A stretch of DNA of 42,446 nucleotides from an uncultured Verrucomicrobiae bacterium (GTDB taxonomy: Bacteria > Verrucomicrobiota > Verrucomicrobiia > Limisphaerales > J093), in contig CALFAV010000052.1 in the NCBI GenBank assembly GCA_937946835.1, positions 1-42,446 of the forward strand, in the 5' to 3' direction. Positions 1-9,838 of this stretch are shown here, piece by piece. The position numbers and the translations under genes are program-made. Numbering within the stretch: position 1 is the stretch's first letter; the number at the start of each line of letters is the position of its first letter. The notes below the pieces were generated by a model. That model was not told where the DNA came from, did no database searches, and saw nothing but the letters and a program-made list of their open reading frames with translations.

Positions 1-128
1 TTGGTGGTCTTGGTGGTTCCACTCGGGCCACTCGAGCGGCCGGCGGCCCGCCGGCGATACCTGCCGGCGCCAAGCGAAGCGCGGCAAGCAGGCGGCAGAT
101 GGGCAATCGGCGCTACGTGCGCCCGCCG
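1..128. repeat. Edge of a palindrome-repeat intergenic region
   Basis: No gene is visible here. Bases 40-54 form CCGGCG-GCC-CGCCGG, a six-base-pair stem with a three-base loop, followed by CGATAC. A second, decayed palindrome near 91-108 is followed by GCTAC. The same arrangement, a short palindrome followed by G-N-TAC, recurs near 36980-37024, so this is probably another copy of that repeat family. It lies just downstream of the gene ending at 129. No T-rich terminator is present. Confidence 0.4.
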
Positions 129-2198
<2,070 letters not shown>

Positions 2199-2206
2199 GG
2201 TGCGGC

Positions 2207-2235
2207 AATCTAGCGGCGGGTCCCCGCCCCGGCAA
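2207..2235 (-). promoter_or_regulatory. Candidate promoter of the DUF255 gene
   Basis: On the minus strand TTGCCG and TAGATT are separated by exactly 17 bases, a sigma-70-like layout. The transcript would begin about at 2200, practically at the proposed TTG start, so a leaderless or very short-leader mRNA is implied. Matches are by eye and the -10 is weak. Confidence 0.3.
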
Positions 2236-2341
2236 ACGGTGGTGGGCGGCGACGCGTCGGGCCGGCCGTGGGCAGCATGGCGCATTGGGCAAACTCGCGG
2301 TCCGGGGCCGTTAACCAAGTGGTGATTCCCGGGCTGGTGGG

Positions 2342-2370
2342 TTGACACCCCGCTGGGGTGAAACTAGGCT
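2342..2370 (+). promoter_or_regulatory. Candidate promoter of the cox operon
   Basis: A perfect TTGACA (2342-2347), a 17-base spacer and TAGGCT (2365-2370) precede the cytochrome oxidase genes, leaving a leader of about 100 bases. The -35 is perfect, but the -10 matches the usual consensus only at its first two bases and its last. Confidence 0.45.
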
Positions 2371-2480
2371 CGCCGCAACATTGGTTGCCCATCCGTCGGC
2401 AATTTCAGTGTGAGTCGGGAAGATTCGCGCGACGGCCGGCGGGGGGGTGTTTCCGGCCGGGCAGGTTTGGCGGAAGACGT

Positions 2481-4340
2481 ATGGTTGGCACAAGCGCCGC
2501 AATGCACGATCACCACGCGCCGCCAGGTTTTTGGCGGCGGTACATCTTTTCCACCGACCACAAGGTGGTGGGCATCCAGTACGGGCTGACCGCGCTGGTG
2601 TTTTTGTTCATCGGGTACGGGTTGATGGCGCTGATGCGCTGGCAACTGGCCTACCCGGGGCAACCGATTCCAATCTTTGGCAAGCTCCTGCTGGCGGTAC
2701 TGGGACCGGACCTGGCGGACCGGGGCATCATGTCGCCGGACCTGTACAACTCCTTCGGGGCCATGCACGGCACGATCATGGTGTTTTTGGCGATTGTGCC
2801 GCTGGCGGTGGGCGCCTTTGGCAACTACGTGGTGCCGCTGCAAATCGGTGCGCCGGACATGGCGTTTCCCCGGCTCAACATGATGAGCTACTGGGTGTAC
2901 TTCGTGGGCGGGGTGATCATGTTGGTGAGCTTTTTCATTCCGGGGGGGGCGGCCAAGTCGGGGTGGACCTCGTATTCTCCGCTGGCCACGATTGCCGACC
3001 CGGTGCATCAGATTGATGGGCAGACGCTGTGGCTGATCGGGATGGTGTTTTTGATCACCTCCTCGCTGCTGGGCTCGATCAACATCATCACCACCATCAT
3101 TCAACTGCGGGCGCGGGGGCTGGGCTGGATGCGGTTGCCGTTTTTCGTGTGGGCGCAGTTGGTGACGGCCTTCATTTTGTTGCTGGCCTTTCCGCCCTTG
3201 GAGGCGGCGGGGGTGTTGCAGCTCTGCGACAATCTGTTCGGCAGCTCGTTTTTCCTGCCCACGGGATTGGTGGTCGGGGGCCGGCCGTTGGAGGTCAGCG
3301 GCGGGGGGAGTCCGTTGCTGTGGCAGCACCTGTTCTGGTTCCTGGCCCACCCGGAGGTGTACGTGTTGATCCTGCCAGCGATGGGCATCGTGGCCGAGGT
3401 GCTGGCCAACAACACCCGCAAGCCGCTGTTCGGGTACAAGTCGCTGGTGTACTCGGCAATGGCGATCGGTTTTATCTCCTTCCTGGTCTGGGCGCACCAC
3501 ATGTACCTGACCGGGATGGGCACCAAGATCAGCACCTTCTTCCAGACCACCACGATGCTGATCTCGATTCCCTCGGTGATCATCCTGACCACGTTGATGC
3601 TGACGCTCTGGGGGGGCTCGATCCGGTTCAACACGCCGATGCTCTTCGCCCTGGCGTTTCTGCCCATGTTCGGCATCGGCGGGCTCACCGGGTTGCCGCT
3701 GGGATTCAGCGCCACGGACATTCAGTTGCACGACACCTACTACGTGATCGGGCATTTCCACTACGTGGTGGCGCCCGGCACCATTTTCGCGCTCTTTGCC
3801 GGGATTTATTACTGGTACCCCAAGGTCACCGGGCGGCTGATGAACGACTTCTGGGGCAAGGTGCATTTCGCGCTGTCGCTGGTGTTCATGAACCTGGTCT
3901 TCATGCCGATGTTCATCCAGGGGTTGGAAGGGATGCACCGGCGCATGTACGACGGGGGCGCGACGTATGCGGCCGGGCCGGACGTCGCCTACGGCCTGTC
4001 CCTGGGGCTCAAGCTCAACATCGGCATTTCCCACGCCGCATGGTTGCTGGGCCTGGCCCAGGTGCCCTTCATCGTGAACTTTTTCTGGAGCCTGTTCCGC
4101 GGCCGAAAGGTGGAATCGGACAACCCCTGGCAGGCCACCACGCTCGAGTGGGCCACGCCCACCCCCCCGCCCCACGGCAACTTCCTCGAGGAGCCCGTGG
4201 TTTGCCGCGGCCCTTACGAATATGGACCGGTGGGGCCGGGTCGGGACTTTGTGCCGCAACACCTGTCCGAGTCTCCCTTGGAGCCGGCTCCGGTCCATGT
4301 CCACGGACGCGAGCCGCTGACACGCCCCCAACTCGTCTGA
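2481..4340 (+). CDS. coxA: Cytochrome c oxidase subunit I (A-type haem-copper oxidase)
   Basis: Catalytic subunit of the aa3-type terminal oxidase, reducing O2 to water in the inner membrane; 619 residues with about 12 helices. Visible ligands are a haem a His in GAMHGTIM (H96), the CuB site in AHPEVY (H290, with E292 of the D-channel and the cross-linked Tyr294), the HH pair in VWAHHMYL (H339, H340), and GHFHYV (H425, H427). The D-channel entry Asp is in APDMAFP. The K-channel lysine, normally in VPTGIK, is replaced: the aligned segment here reads IPSVII, putting Ile at position 368. The start was placed at ATG 2481, preceded by GGAAG. An ATG at 2502 is possible, and an in-frame ATG at 2358 would add 41 unlikely residues. 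First gene of a tightly packed operon. Confidence 0.96.
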   Translation: MVGTSAAMHDHHAPPGFWRRYIFSTDHKVVGIQYGLTALVFLFIGYGLMALMRWQLAYPGQPIPIFGKLLLAVLGPDLADRGIMSPDLYNSFGAMHGTIMVFLAIVPLAVGAFGNYVVPLQIGAPDMAFPRLNMMSYWVYFVGGVIMLVSFFIPGGAAKSGWTSYSPLATIADPVHQIDGQTLWLIGMVFLITSSLLGSINIITTIIQLRARGLGWMRLPFFVWAQLVTAFILLLAFPPLEAAGVLQLCDNLFGSSFFLPTGLVVGGRPLEVSGGGSPLLWQHLFWFLAHPEVYVLILPAMGIVAEVLANNTRKPLFGYKSLVYSAMAIGFISFLVWAHHMYLTGMGTKISTFFQTTTMLISIPSVIILTTLMLTLWGGSIRFNTPMLFALAFLPMFGIGGLTGLPLGFSATDIQLHDTYYVIGHFHYVVAPGTIFALFAGIYYWYPKVTGRLMNDFWGKVHFALSLVFMNLVFMPMFIQGLEGMHRRMYDGGATYAAGPDVAYGLSLGLKLNIGISHAAWLLGLAQVPFIVNFFWSLFRGRKVESDNPWQATTLEWATPTPPPHGNFLEEPVVCRGPYEYGPVGPGRDFVPQHLSESPLEPAPVHVHGREPLTRPQLV

Positions 4341-4343
4341 TCC

Positions 4344-5159
4344 ATGCACGCCCACGCTGCCTCGATGACGATTCCGCACACGGTCACCCCGCGTCCGGAC
4401 ACCGGGTTGTACAACGCCCGGTTGGGCATCTGGTTGTTTCTGGCGTCCGAGGTGATGTTGTTCGGGGCGCTGTTTTCCTCGTACATCCTGCTGCGGGTGG
4501 GCGCGTCCGAGTGGCCGCAGCGTCAGCTCAGCATCCCGCTGGGCACGCTCAACACCCTGGTGCTGATTCTTTCCAGCATCTCGGTGGTGATGGCCTGGCT
4601 GGCGCTCAAGCACAAGGAGTTTGGCCGCTTCAAGCTCTGGCAGGGCGCCACCGTGCTCCTGGCCCTGCTGTTCCTCACGGTCAAGGCCTTCGAGTACCAC
4701 GACAAGTTCACCCACTACTACGTGCAGACCAGGGACGGCCGGAGCTGGACCGGTCACCTGGAGGGCAAACCTTTCAACCTTACCCTGGCGCGCTTGCAGG
4801 CCGGGGCCACCCCGCCGACTGAAATTGTGTTTCATCCCGATGCCGCCGGTCACGGCCGGACCGGCGGGAAAACCGATCACGCCGAGGCGCTGCGCCTGCC
4901 GGTGAGCGAGTTGGTCAAGCTGGAGGCCTTCGGCCCCTGGCGAAACACCTTTTACGCGATTTACTTCGTCCTGACCGGCCTGCACGCCCTGCACGTAATC
5001 GGCGGCATCCTTGTGCTGGGGTATTTCTGGGGGCCGGGCAGCCGGATGTGGTTCCGCGAGCCGGAGCGGTTCACCAACCGCATCGAGGTTGCCGGCTTGT
5101 ACTGGCACTTCGTCGAGCTGGTCTGGATTTTCCTGTTTCCCACCCTGTACCTGCTTTAA
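4344..5159 (+). CDS. coxC: Cytochrome c oxidase subunit III
   Basis: 271 residues with five membrane segments, the short bacterial form. It carries the conserved Glu in LFLASEVMLFGALF and the closing YWHFVELVWIFLFPTLYLL helix, and it stabilises the subunit I core in the membrane. Between the third and fourth helices (about residues 130-210) there is a hydrophilic stretch of some 75 residues, rich in Gly, His and charged residues, that ordinary bacterial CoxC proteins lack. It starts 3 bases after the subunit I stop, so translational coupling is likely. Family assignment is secure; the role of the insert is unknown. Confidence 0.95.
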   Translation: MHAHAASMTIPHTVTPRPDTGLYNARLGIWLFLASEVMLFGALFSSYILLRVGASEWPQRQLSIPLGTLNTLVLILSSISVVMAWLALKHKEFGRFKLWQGATVLLALLFLTVKAFEYHDKFTHYYVQTRDGRSWTGHLEGKPFNLTLARLQAGATPPTEIVFHPDAAGHGRTGGKTDHAEALRLPVSELVKLEAFGPWRNTFYAIYFVLTGLHALHVIGGILVLGYFWGPGSRMWFREPERFTNRIEVAGLYWHFVELVWIFLFPTLYLL

Positions 5160-5162
5160 GCC

Positions 5163-5489
5163 ATGTCGCAATCCGAGGAAACCCGCACCGCAACGCAACC
5201 CGCCGGCTCCGCCCTCGCCCGGCACAAATGGATCCTGCTGGCCTTGGTGGCCTGCACCGCGGTGATGGTGACGCTGGCTTTGCTGCCGCTGGGCACCGGC
5301 TTGAAGGTCGGCCTGGTGTTGACCGTGGCCGGCGTGGAGGCCTGCCTGGTGGCGGGGGTGCTGATGCACCTGGTGGAGGAACGCATGCTGATCCTCAGCA
5401 TCCTGGTGTTGACCGGTATCTTTTTTGTCAGCCTGCTGGCGTTGCCGATTTTGTCCGAGGTGGACCACGCCCGACACTTCTTCAAGTAA
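5163..5489 (+). CDS. Cytochrome c oxidase subunit IV (prokaryotic type)
   Basis: 108 residues with a short polar N-terminus and three predicted membrane helices (about residues 25-45, 50-70 and 76-98). The segment LVAGVLMHLVEERMLILSIL contains the conserved His-Leu centre of prokaryotic subunit IV proteins (CtaF/CyoD-like). It begins 3 bases after subunit III and its stop overlaps the next start as TAATG. Probably an accessory subunit of the oxidase. The fold assignment rests on position and hydrophobic pattern plus the M-H-L core. Confidence 0.85.
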   Translation: MSQSEETRTATQPAGSALARHKWILLALVACTAVMVTLALLPLGTGLKVGLVLTVAGVEACLVAGVLMHLVEERMLILSILVLTGIFFVSLLALPILSEVDHARHFFK

Positions 5490-5695
5490 TGTCCCTGAAA
5501 GCCTTCCACATCGTCTTTGTGCTCTCGACCATCCTGCTGTGTTTCGGCTTCGGGGCCTGGGCCATTCATGACCGGCTGCAGGGTGGCGGGGTGGTGGAGT
5601 TTGTCCTGGGCCTGCTGGCGCTGGCGGGCGGCCTGGCCATGATGGTCTATTTCAAGGCGGTGCTCAAAAAGCTCCGCGACATCAGCACCTTCTGA
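5489..5695 (+). CDS. Small membrane protein of the cox operon (68 aa)
   Basis: The 68 residues start MSLKAFHIVFVLSTILLCFG and form two membrane helices (about 5-27 and 35-55), with a basic C-terminus VLKKLRDISTF. The start ATG overlaps the preceding stop codon (TAATG), which strongly supports translation. No named family is recognised. Its place inside the oxidase operon suggests a small structural or assembly subunit. Expected topology has both termini on one side with a short loop between the helices. Confidence 0.8.
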   Translation: MSLKAFHIVFVLSTILLCFGFGAWAIHDRLQGGGVVEFVLGLLALAGGLAMMVYFKAVLKKLRDISTF

Positions 5696-5708
5696 ACCCC
5701 TCCCGCCC

Positions 5709-5978
5709 ATGAAACTCCGGCAACTTCTCCTCGTGGCAGGGCTCGGTCCGGCCCTTTTCCCGCCGGCCGCACGGGCGTGTGCCACGTGCTTTGGCCGCTC
5801 GGACTCGGCCCTGGCCCAGGGCATGAACATGGGCATCCTGTTCCTGCTGGGCGTGGTGCTGAGCGTGCTGGCCGCCCTGACGGTTTTCTTCATCCATCTG
5901 GGGCGGCGCTCGGCCCGGTTGAGCGACCCGGATGCGGCGCCGACAGCAAAGCCCATTTGCCGCCGTCCGCTCGAGTGA
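5709..5978 (+). CDS. Exported CxxC (CATCFG) membrane-anchored small protein
   Basis: 89 residues. An N-terminal signal sequence (MKLRQLLLVAGLGPALFPPA, then ARA) is followed at once by CATCFGR, putting Cys24 and Cys27 at the start of the mature protein. One membrane helix follows (about residues 39-62), then a short basic, proline-containing tail. A CxxC facing the periplasm next to the CuA-bearing subunit II gene suggests a role in copper delivery or in reducing the CuA cysteines. That function is inference; no known metallochaperone family (SCO, PCuAC) is seen. It lies 13 bases after the previous stop and 11 before subunit II. Confidence 0.75.
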   Translation: MKLRQLLLVAGLGPALFPPAARACATCFGRSDSALAQGMNMGILFLLGVVLSVLAALTVFFIHLGRRSARLSDPDAAPTAKPICRRPLE

Positions 5979-5989
5979 GCGTTTGATCC

Positions 5990-6769
5990 ATGCAAGACCT
6001 GATCATCAAGCTGCTGCACCTGCCTCCGCTGGCTTCCGAACACGGGGCCGAGGTGGACCGGCTGCTGTTTCTGGTCCACCTGCTCATGGTGGTGCTGTTC
6101 GTGGGCTGGAGCGCCTTCTTCCTGTACACCCTCTGGCGCTACCGCCAGCGCAAACATCCCCGGCCGGACGCCGTGGGGGTGCGCGGGCATTTGTCCAGCT
6201 ACCTGGAAGTGGGCGTGGCCGGCGCGGAAGCCCTGCTGCTCATCGGCCTGGCGGTTCCCATCTGGGCGCGCACCGCCAGTGCCGGCAACTTTCCCAAGCC
6301 CGAGGAGTCCACCGTGGTGCGCATCATCGGCCGCCAGTTCAACTGGATCGCCCGCTACCCCGGTGAGGACGGCGTGTTTGGTCGGGGCGACGTGAAGTTC
6401 GTTTCCCAGCAAAACCCGCTGGGCCTGGACCCGGACGACCCGGCGGGCAAGGACGACATCATTGTGGAAAACAGCGAGGTGGTGGTGCCGGTGGGCAAAC
6501 CGGTCATTGCCTATGTCTCTTCGCTGGACGTCATCCACGGGTTCTCCGTCAAGCCGCTGCGGGTGTCCTACGATGCGATTCCCGGCCTGAGCAATCCCAC
6601 CTGGTTTACCCCCACTCACGAGGGCAATTTTCTGATCACCTGTTCGCAGCTTTGCGGCAACGGCCATTTCAGCATGCGCGGGCTGCTGCGCGTGGTGAAG
6701 CCGGAGGAATTCGCGGCCTTCCTCAAGGAAAAGAGGGCCGCCGCGGCCGGACCCGTCAGTTACGAGTAA
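5990..6769 (+). CDS. coxB: Cytochrome c oxidase subunit II (CuA-binding)
   Basis: 259 residues. Two N-terminal membrane helices (about 24-48 and 72-92) anchor a periplasmic cupredoxin domain that accepts electrons from cytochrome c. CuA ligands are complete: His183 in DVIHGFS, then Cys218, Cys222, His226 and Met229 in CSQLCGNGHFSM. The usual Glu between the cysteines is Gln220, which should be tolerated because that ligand acts through its backbone. GRQFNW is the conserved entry strand. It carries no fused cytochrome c domain and no long cleavable signal peptide. It is the last gene of the operon, whereas subunit II usually comes first. No ctaA, ctaB, SCO or ctaG gene lies in the window. Confidence 0.95.
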   Translation: MQDLIIKLLHLPPLASEHGAEVDRLLFLVHLLMVVLFVGWSAFFLYTLWRYRQRKHPRPDAVGVRGHLSSYLEVGVAGAEALLLIGLAVPIWARTASAGNFPKPEESTVVRIIGRQFNWIARYPGEDGVFGRGDVKFVSQQNPLGLDPDDPAGKDDIIVENSEVVVPVGKPVIAYVSSLDVIHGFSVKPLRVSYDAIPGLSNPTWFTPTHEGNFLITCSQLCGNGHFSMRGLLRVVKPEEFAAFLKEKRAAAAGPVSYE

Positions 6770-6811
6770 GACGACCCCAGCCCCGCGCTCCGGGGCGGCG
6801 ACGCGCTTCCC

Positions 6812-7930
6812 TCAGGCCAACCCGGACAGGTCCGGCTCCTGCAGTCTTTCCGGCCCGTTTTCCAGGAACTCGCCCACCCGCTCCACCAGCTCCGCCCAGG
6901 CCCGTGCCCCTTGCGCCAGGGCAAACAGCCGGTGCCCGAACCGGAAGTTGCGCGCCAAGTAGGTCACCAACACCCGCGCCTGCAGGAAGGCCTTCGGCTC
7001 CGGAAAATCCTCCCGCACGTAGCGGACAAACCGCTCCCACACCGCCACCGGTTCCGGGAAAAAGTCCGGGTCCGACCACGCCCGGAAAATCCACGGCCGC
7101 ACCACCGCCAGCCGTCCCACCATGATCCCGGCCACCCCGGCCAGGGCCGCCGCCTGGCGACGCACTCCCTCCGGACCGTGCAGGTCCCCGCTGGCGATCA
7201 AGGGCAGGCGGGTTTCGGCCAGCAGTTCGGGGAACACCTCGTGCCGGGCGCGGCGCTTCAATTTCTCGTCGGCGAAGCGCGGGTGCAGCGTCACCGCGTC
7301 CACACCGCAATCGGCGAACAGCCGCAGCCGGTCGCCCAGGATGGTCCGCCAGCTCGGCTCGGGGCGACCCAGGCGAATCTTCACCGTCAGCACCCCCGGC
7401 CATTCCCGCCGCAGCGCCCGCAGGATGCCCTCCAGCCGCGGGCGATCAGTGAACAACTCCGAGCCGGCCCCGCGCTGGCGGATTTTGGGCGCGGGACAGG
7501 CGCAGTTCAGGTCCAGCCCGTCCGGCCGGCAGTCGGCCAACCGCTCGACGGCGGGCGCCACCTCCTCCGGCGCGGTCAGCATGAGCTGGTAAATCACCCG
7601 CCCTTCCTCCGGGCGGCGCTTCAAGGCGGGAGAACGGTTGGCGTCTTCACGCAACAGCCATCGGCCGCAAATCATCTCCGTGAACAACGCCCCGTGTCCG
7701 CCGAAGTCCGCCACCAGCCGTCGAAACGCACTGTGGGTGAGACCGGCCATCGGCGCGCAAAACCGGGCCGGCGCAAAGGTGATGCCCCGCAGCGTCAGCG
7801 GCCCGGTTCCGGGCTCGGCTCGCGCCGCCGCAGCCTCCGGGGCGGGAGCGAGCTGAATTTCCGCCGCGCGCGCCGGGGCGTTGTCCCCTTCGGCCGGGGG
7901 CGGGGACTCGGTCGGCACCGGGAGCGTCAC
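6812..7930 (-). CDS. tRNA-dihydrouridine synthase (Dus family)
   Basis: FMN-dependent enzyme reducing uridines in the tRNA D-loop with NADPH. Family marks are the FMN-binding APMAG (residues 59-63), the catalytic Cys in LNCACPAP (Cys145), the His-containing TLHPRF, and the closing GIMVGRLAVVRPWIF. Length is about 372 residues. The start is uncertain: the first ATG in frame is inside APMAG, too late, so a GTG at 7930 (or 7918) is chosen. The first 45 residues are then Pro/Ala-rich and not part of the fold. It lies 14 bases after the Gfo/Idh/MocA stop and is probably cotranscribed with it. It converges on the cox operon. The DusA/B/C subtype cannot be decided by eye. Confidence 0.9.
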   Translation of the reverse strand: MTLPVPTESPPPAEGDNAPARAAEIQLAPAPEAAAARAEPGTGPLTLRGITFAPARFCAPMAGLTHSAFRRLVADFGGHGALFTEMICGRWLLREDANRSPALKRRPEEGRVIYQLMLTAPEEVAPAVERLADCRPDGLDLNCACPAPKIRQRGAGSELFTDRPRLEGILRALRREWPGVLTVKIRLGRPEPSWRTILGDRLRLFADCGVDAVTLHPRFADEKLKRRARHEVFPELLAETRLPLIASGDLHGPEGVRRQAAALAGVAGIMVGRLAVVRPWIFRAWSDPDFFPEPVAVWERFVRYVREDFPEPKAFLQARVLVTYLARNFRFGHRLFALAQGARAWAELVERVGEFLENGPERLQEPDLSGLA

Positions 7931-7944
7931 CGGCGGGGAAGTGT

Positions 7945-9309
7945 TCAGACCTGGTCCGGCTCGGGATGCACCCAGGGGGCGCGGTAGGGCCGGCGCAGGC
8001 GCTGGTTGGCCTCGGGGTCGTTGACACAGGTGTGCGTGGCCGGGTCCCACGTCAACGTCCGGCCCAGGTCCATGGCCAGGTTGGCCAGGAAGCAGCTCGC
8101 GCTGGAAATGTGCGCCTGCTCGATGTCGGCCACCGGGCGCACCTCGCCGCGGCGGTCGCAGGCCTCGAGGAAGTTCCGCCAGTGCGCGCGCAGGGCCGAG
8201 GCCACGTGGCGTTCGAGGTCCTTTTCGGTCCGGTCCTCGGGATACTTGTCGTACTCGAGCACCGCCTCGGCGCTGCGGCGCGGGCCGCCGTCGGCCGGAA
8301 TAAACTCGTACTTGAAGACACTGGCCTTGAGGGTGCCCTTTTCGCCGTGGAAGATGGCCGCCCAGGGGTAATCCGGGTCGGGCATCGGGCCCCAGGTGCG
8401 GTGGTTCCAGATCACCGGCAGGCCGTCGAAGTCGAAGACCGCCGTCTGGGTGTCGGTGATGTTGGCCCGGCTGGCGCGGTCGTGCAGGATGCCGCCCCAG
8501 GAGGTGATGGTCTTGGGCCAGCCCAGGTCGAGCATCCAGCGCACCATGTCCAGCATGTGCACGCACATGTCGCCCACGATGCCGTTGCCGTACTCCATGA
8601 ACGCCCGCCAGCCGCGGGGGTGGTGGATTTTGGTGAACGGGCGCATGGGCGCCGGACCGGTCCACAGTTCGTAGTCCAGGTGGGGCGGCGGCGGGATGTC
8701 CGGGGCCGACTGCACGGTGTCCCGGTTGCGCATGTGCCAGTAGCAGCAGATGTCCACGCTGCGGAGCCTGCCCAGCGTGCCGGATTTGAGGAGCTCGCGG
8801 GCGGGTTGCAGGTGCGGGGTGCTGCGCCGCTGGGTGTTCACCTGCACGACCCGGTTGTATTTGCGCGCGGCGGCCAGCATGGCGTGGCTCTCGACCACGT
8901 CCACCCCGGTGGGCTTTTCGCAGTAAACGTCGGCCCCGGCCCGGATGGCCTCGATGACCGGCAGGGCGTGCCAGTGGTCGGGGGTCGAGACCTGCACGAT
9001 GTCCAGGTCCTTTTCCCGGAGCATCGCCCGGTAGTCCCGGTACAGGCGCGGCGTCTTCTTCGAACGCTGTCGCTCGGCCACCATCTGGCCCGCCTCCTCG
9101 AGCATCCGTTGATCCACGTCGCACAGCGACACCACCTCCACCGGCTCGATTTGGAGCAGGCGAAAGAGCGCGCTTTTGCCGTACCAGCCACAGCCGATCA
9201 GCCCGACCCGGCGGACTTTCTCGGCGGCGAAGGTGGTGGGCAGGTAACGCGCGGCCGTGACCAGCGCAAGGGCCCGGCCGGAGGTGCAAAGGAATTGGCG
9301 GCGGTTCAT
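7945..9309 (-). CDS. Gfo/Idh/MocA family oxidoreductase with Tat signal
   Basis: 454 residues. It begins MNRRQFLCTSGRALALVTAA, a twin-arginine signal (RRQFL), so it is likely exported folded with its cofactor. The Rossmann domain shows GLIGCGWYGKS (about 36-46), STPDHWHA (108-115) and the family CEKP (130-133). The C-terminal substrate domain carries YGNGIVGDMCVHMLDMVRW with a probable catalytic Asp/His pair. Such NAD(P)-dependent enzymes act on sugars or sugar derivatives and are greatly expanded in Verrucomicrobiota and Planctomycetota. The substrate cannot be told from the sequence. The tRNA-dihydrouridine synthase gene follows closely. Confidence 0.92.
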   Translation of the reverse strand: MNRRQFLCTSGRALALVTAARYLPTTFAAEKVRRVGLIGCGWYGKSALFRLLQIEPVEVVSLCDVDQRMLEEAGQMVAERQRSKKTPRLYRDYRAMLREKDLDIVQVSTPDHWHALPVIEAIRAGADVYCEKPTGVDVVESHAMLAAARKYNRVVQVNTQRRSTPHLQPARELLKSGTLGRLRSVDICCYWHMRNRDTVQSAPDIPPPPHLDYELWTGPAPMRPFTKIHHPRGWRAFMEYGNGIVGDMCVHMLDMVRWMLDLGWPKTITSWGGILHDRASRANITDTQTAVFDFDGLPVIWNHRTWGPMPDPDYPWAAIFHGEKGTLKASVFKYEFIPADGGPRRSAEAVLEYDKYPEDRTEKDLERHVASALRAHWRNFLEACDRRGEVRPVADIEQAHISSASCFLANLAMDLGRTLTWDPATHTCVNDPEANQRLRRPYRAPWVHPEPDQV

Positions 9310-9434
9310 GGCGGCATTTTTTCGCCCCGGCGGGAAAACTCAATCCCGGAAACCGGGCGACCTTCCGGCGAAATCGGGAATGCCAGCCGACGCGAGGGCG
9401 GACGGTTGGAACGATTGGTTTGGAGGGATAAAAC

Positions 9435-9519
9435 TGGTGCGCGCGGCAGGACTTGAACCTGCACGGGTTGCCCCACTAGAACCTGAATCTAGCGCGTCTG
9501 CCAATTCCGCCACGCGCGC
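9435..9519 (-). tRNA. tRNA-Leu (CAG anticodon)
   Basis: Read on the minus strand it folds as a class II tRNA. The acceptor stem GCGCGCG (9513-9519) pairs with CGCGCGC (9439-9445), the D-arm contains TGGCGGAATTGGCAGACGC, and the anticodon stem CTAGA/TCTAG encloses loop TTCAGGT with anticodon CAG. A short variable arm and T-arm GCAGGTTCAAGTCCTGC follow. The discriminator is A, as for leucine, and CCA is encoded at 9435-9437. It lies upstream of the Gfo/Idh/MocA gene on the same strand. Confidence 0.95.
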
Positions 9520-9838
9520 AGCCCACGGTGGCGCGAACGCCACCGCCCCATAGCTAGGACACCCGGGCCGCCGCCGCAAGCCCATTCTCCAGGGTGCGAC
9601 CCCGAGCCGGCCCCGTTCAACGGGCCGACCCCGGTAAGGCGCCGCGGCGTCGGCACCGCTGGTTCGGGCGGCAGGATGGCTGCTGTGGCGGTAGTGGCGG
9701 GCGTCTCGCCTGCCGTTGAGCCGGGCGTCCCGCCCGGCGGAAACAGCCGCAACGCCGCGCGGCCCTACCGGCGCAGGGCGATGGGACAGCGACCACCGCG
9801 CAGCAGGCGTCTTGGCTCGGGATTCCCTCGCTTGGCCG
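9520..9838. repeat. Gene-free stretch with dispersed palindromic repeat (copy A)
   Basis: No gene is supported. Bases 9633-9703 match 10500-10570 with about 9 differences in 71, and an inverted, more diverged copy lies at about 36412-36474. Two hairpin words follow: GCGGGCG-TCT-CGCCTGC (9697-9713, one mismatch) and GCCGGGCGTCCCGCCCGGC (9720-9738, an 8-bp stem with TCC loop). The latter recurs exactly at 37363-37381. Open frames through this stretch give only repeat-derived peptides. Confidence 0.7.

Noticed and set aside
2364..5477. Very long minus-strand open frame of about 1,037 codons opposite the cox operon
   Set aside because: It is antisense to well-supported oxidase genes and encodes a Gln/His/Arg-rich peptide, a normal by-product of high GC and strong third-position bias.
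6770..6811. Hairpin between coxB and the dihydrouridine synthase as a terminator
   Set aside because: CCCCG...CGGGG can pair, but the stem is short and no T-run follows on either strand.
6812..9343. Single minus-strand frame of 843 codons that seems to join the Gfo/Idh/MocA region to the dihydrouridine synthase
   Set aside because: The first half is only a shifted reading of the oxidoreductase, which has its own clear frame and stop at 7945. The real synthase is just the second half.
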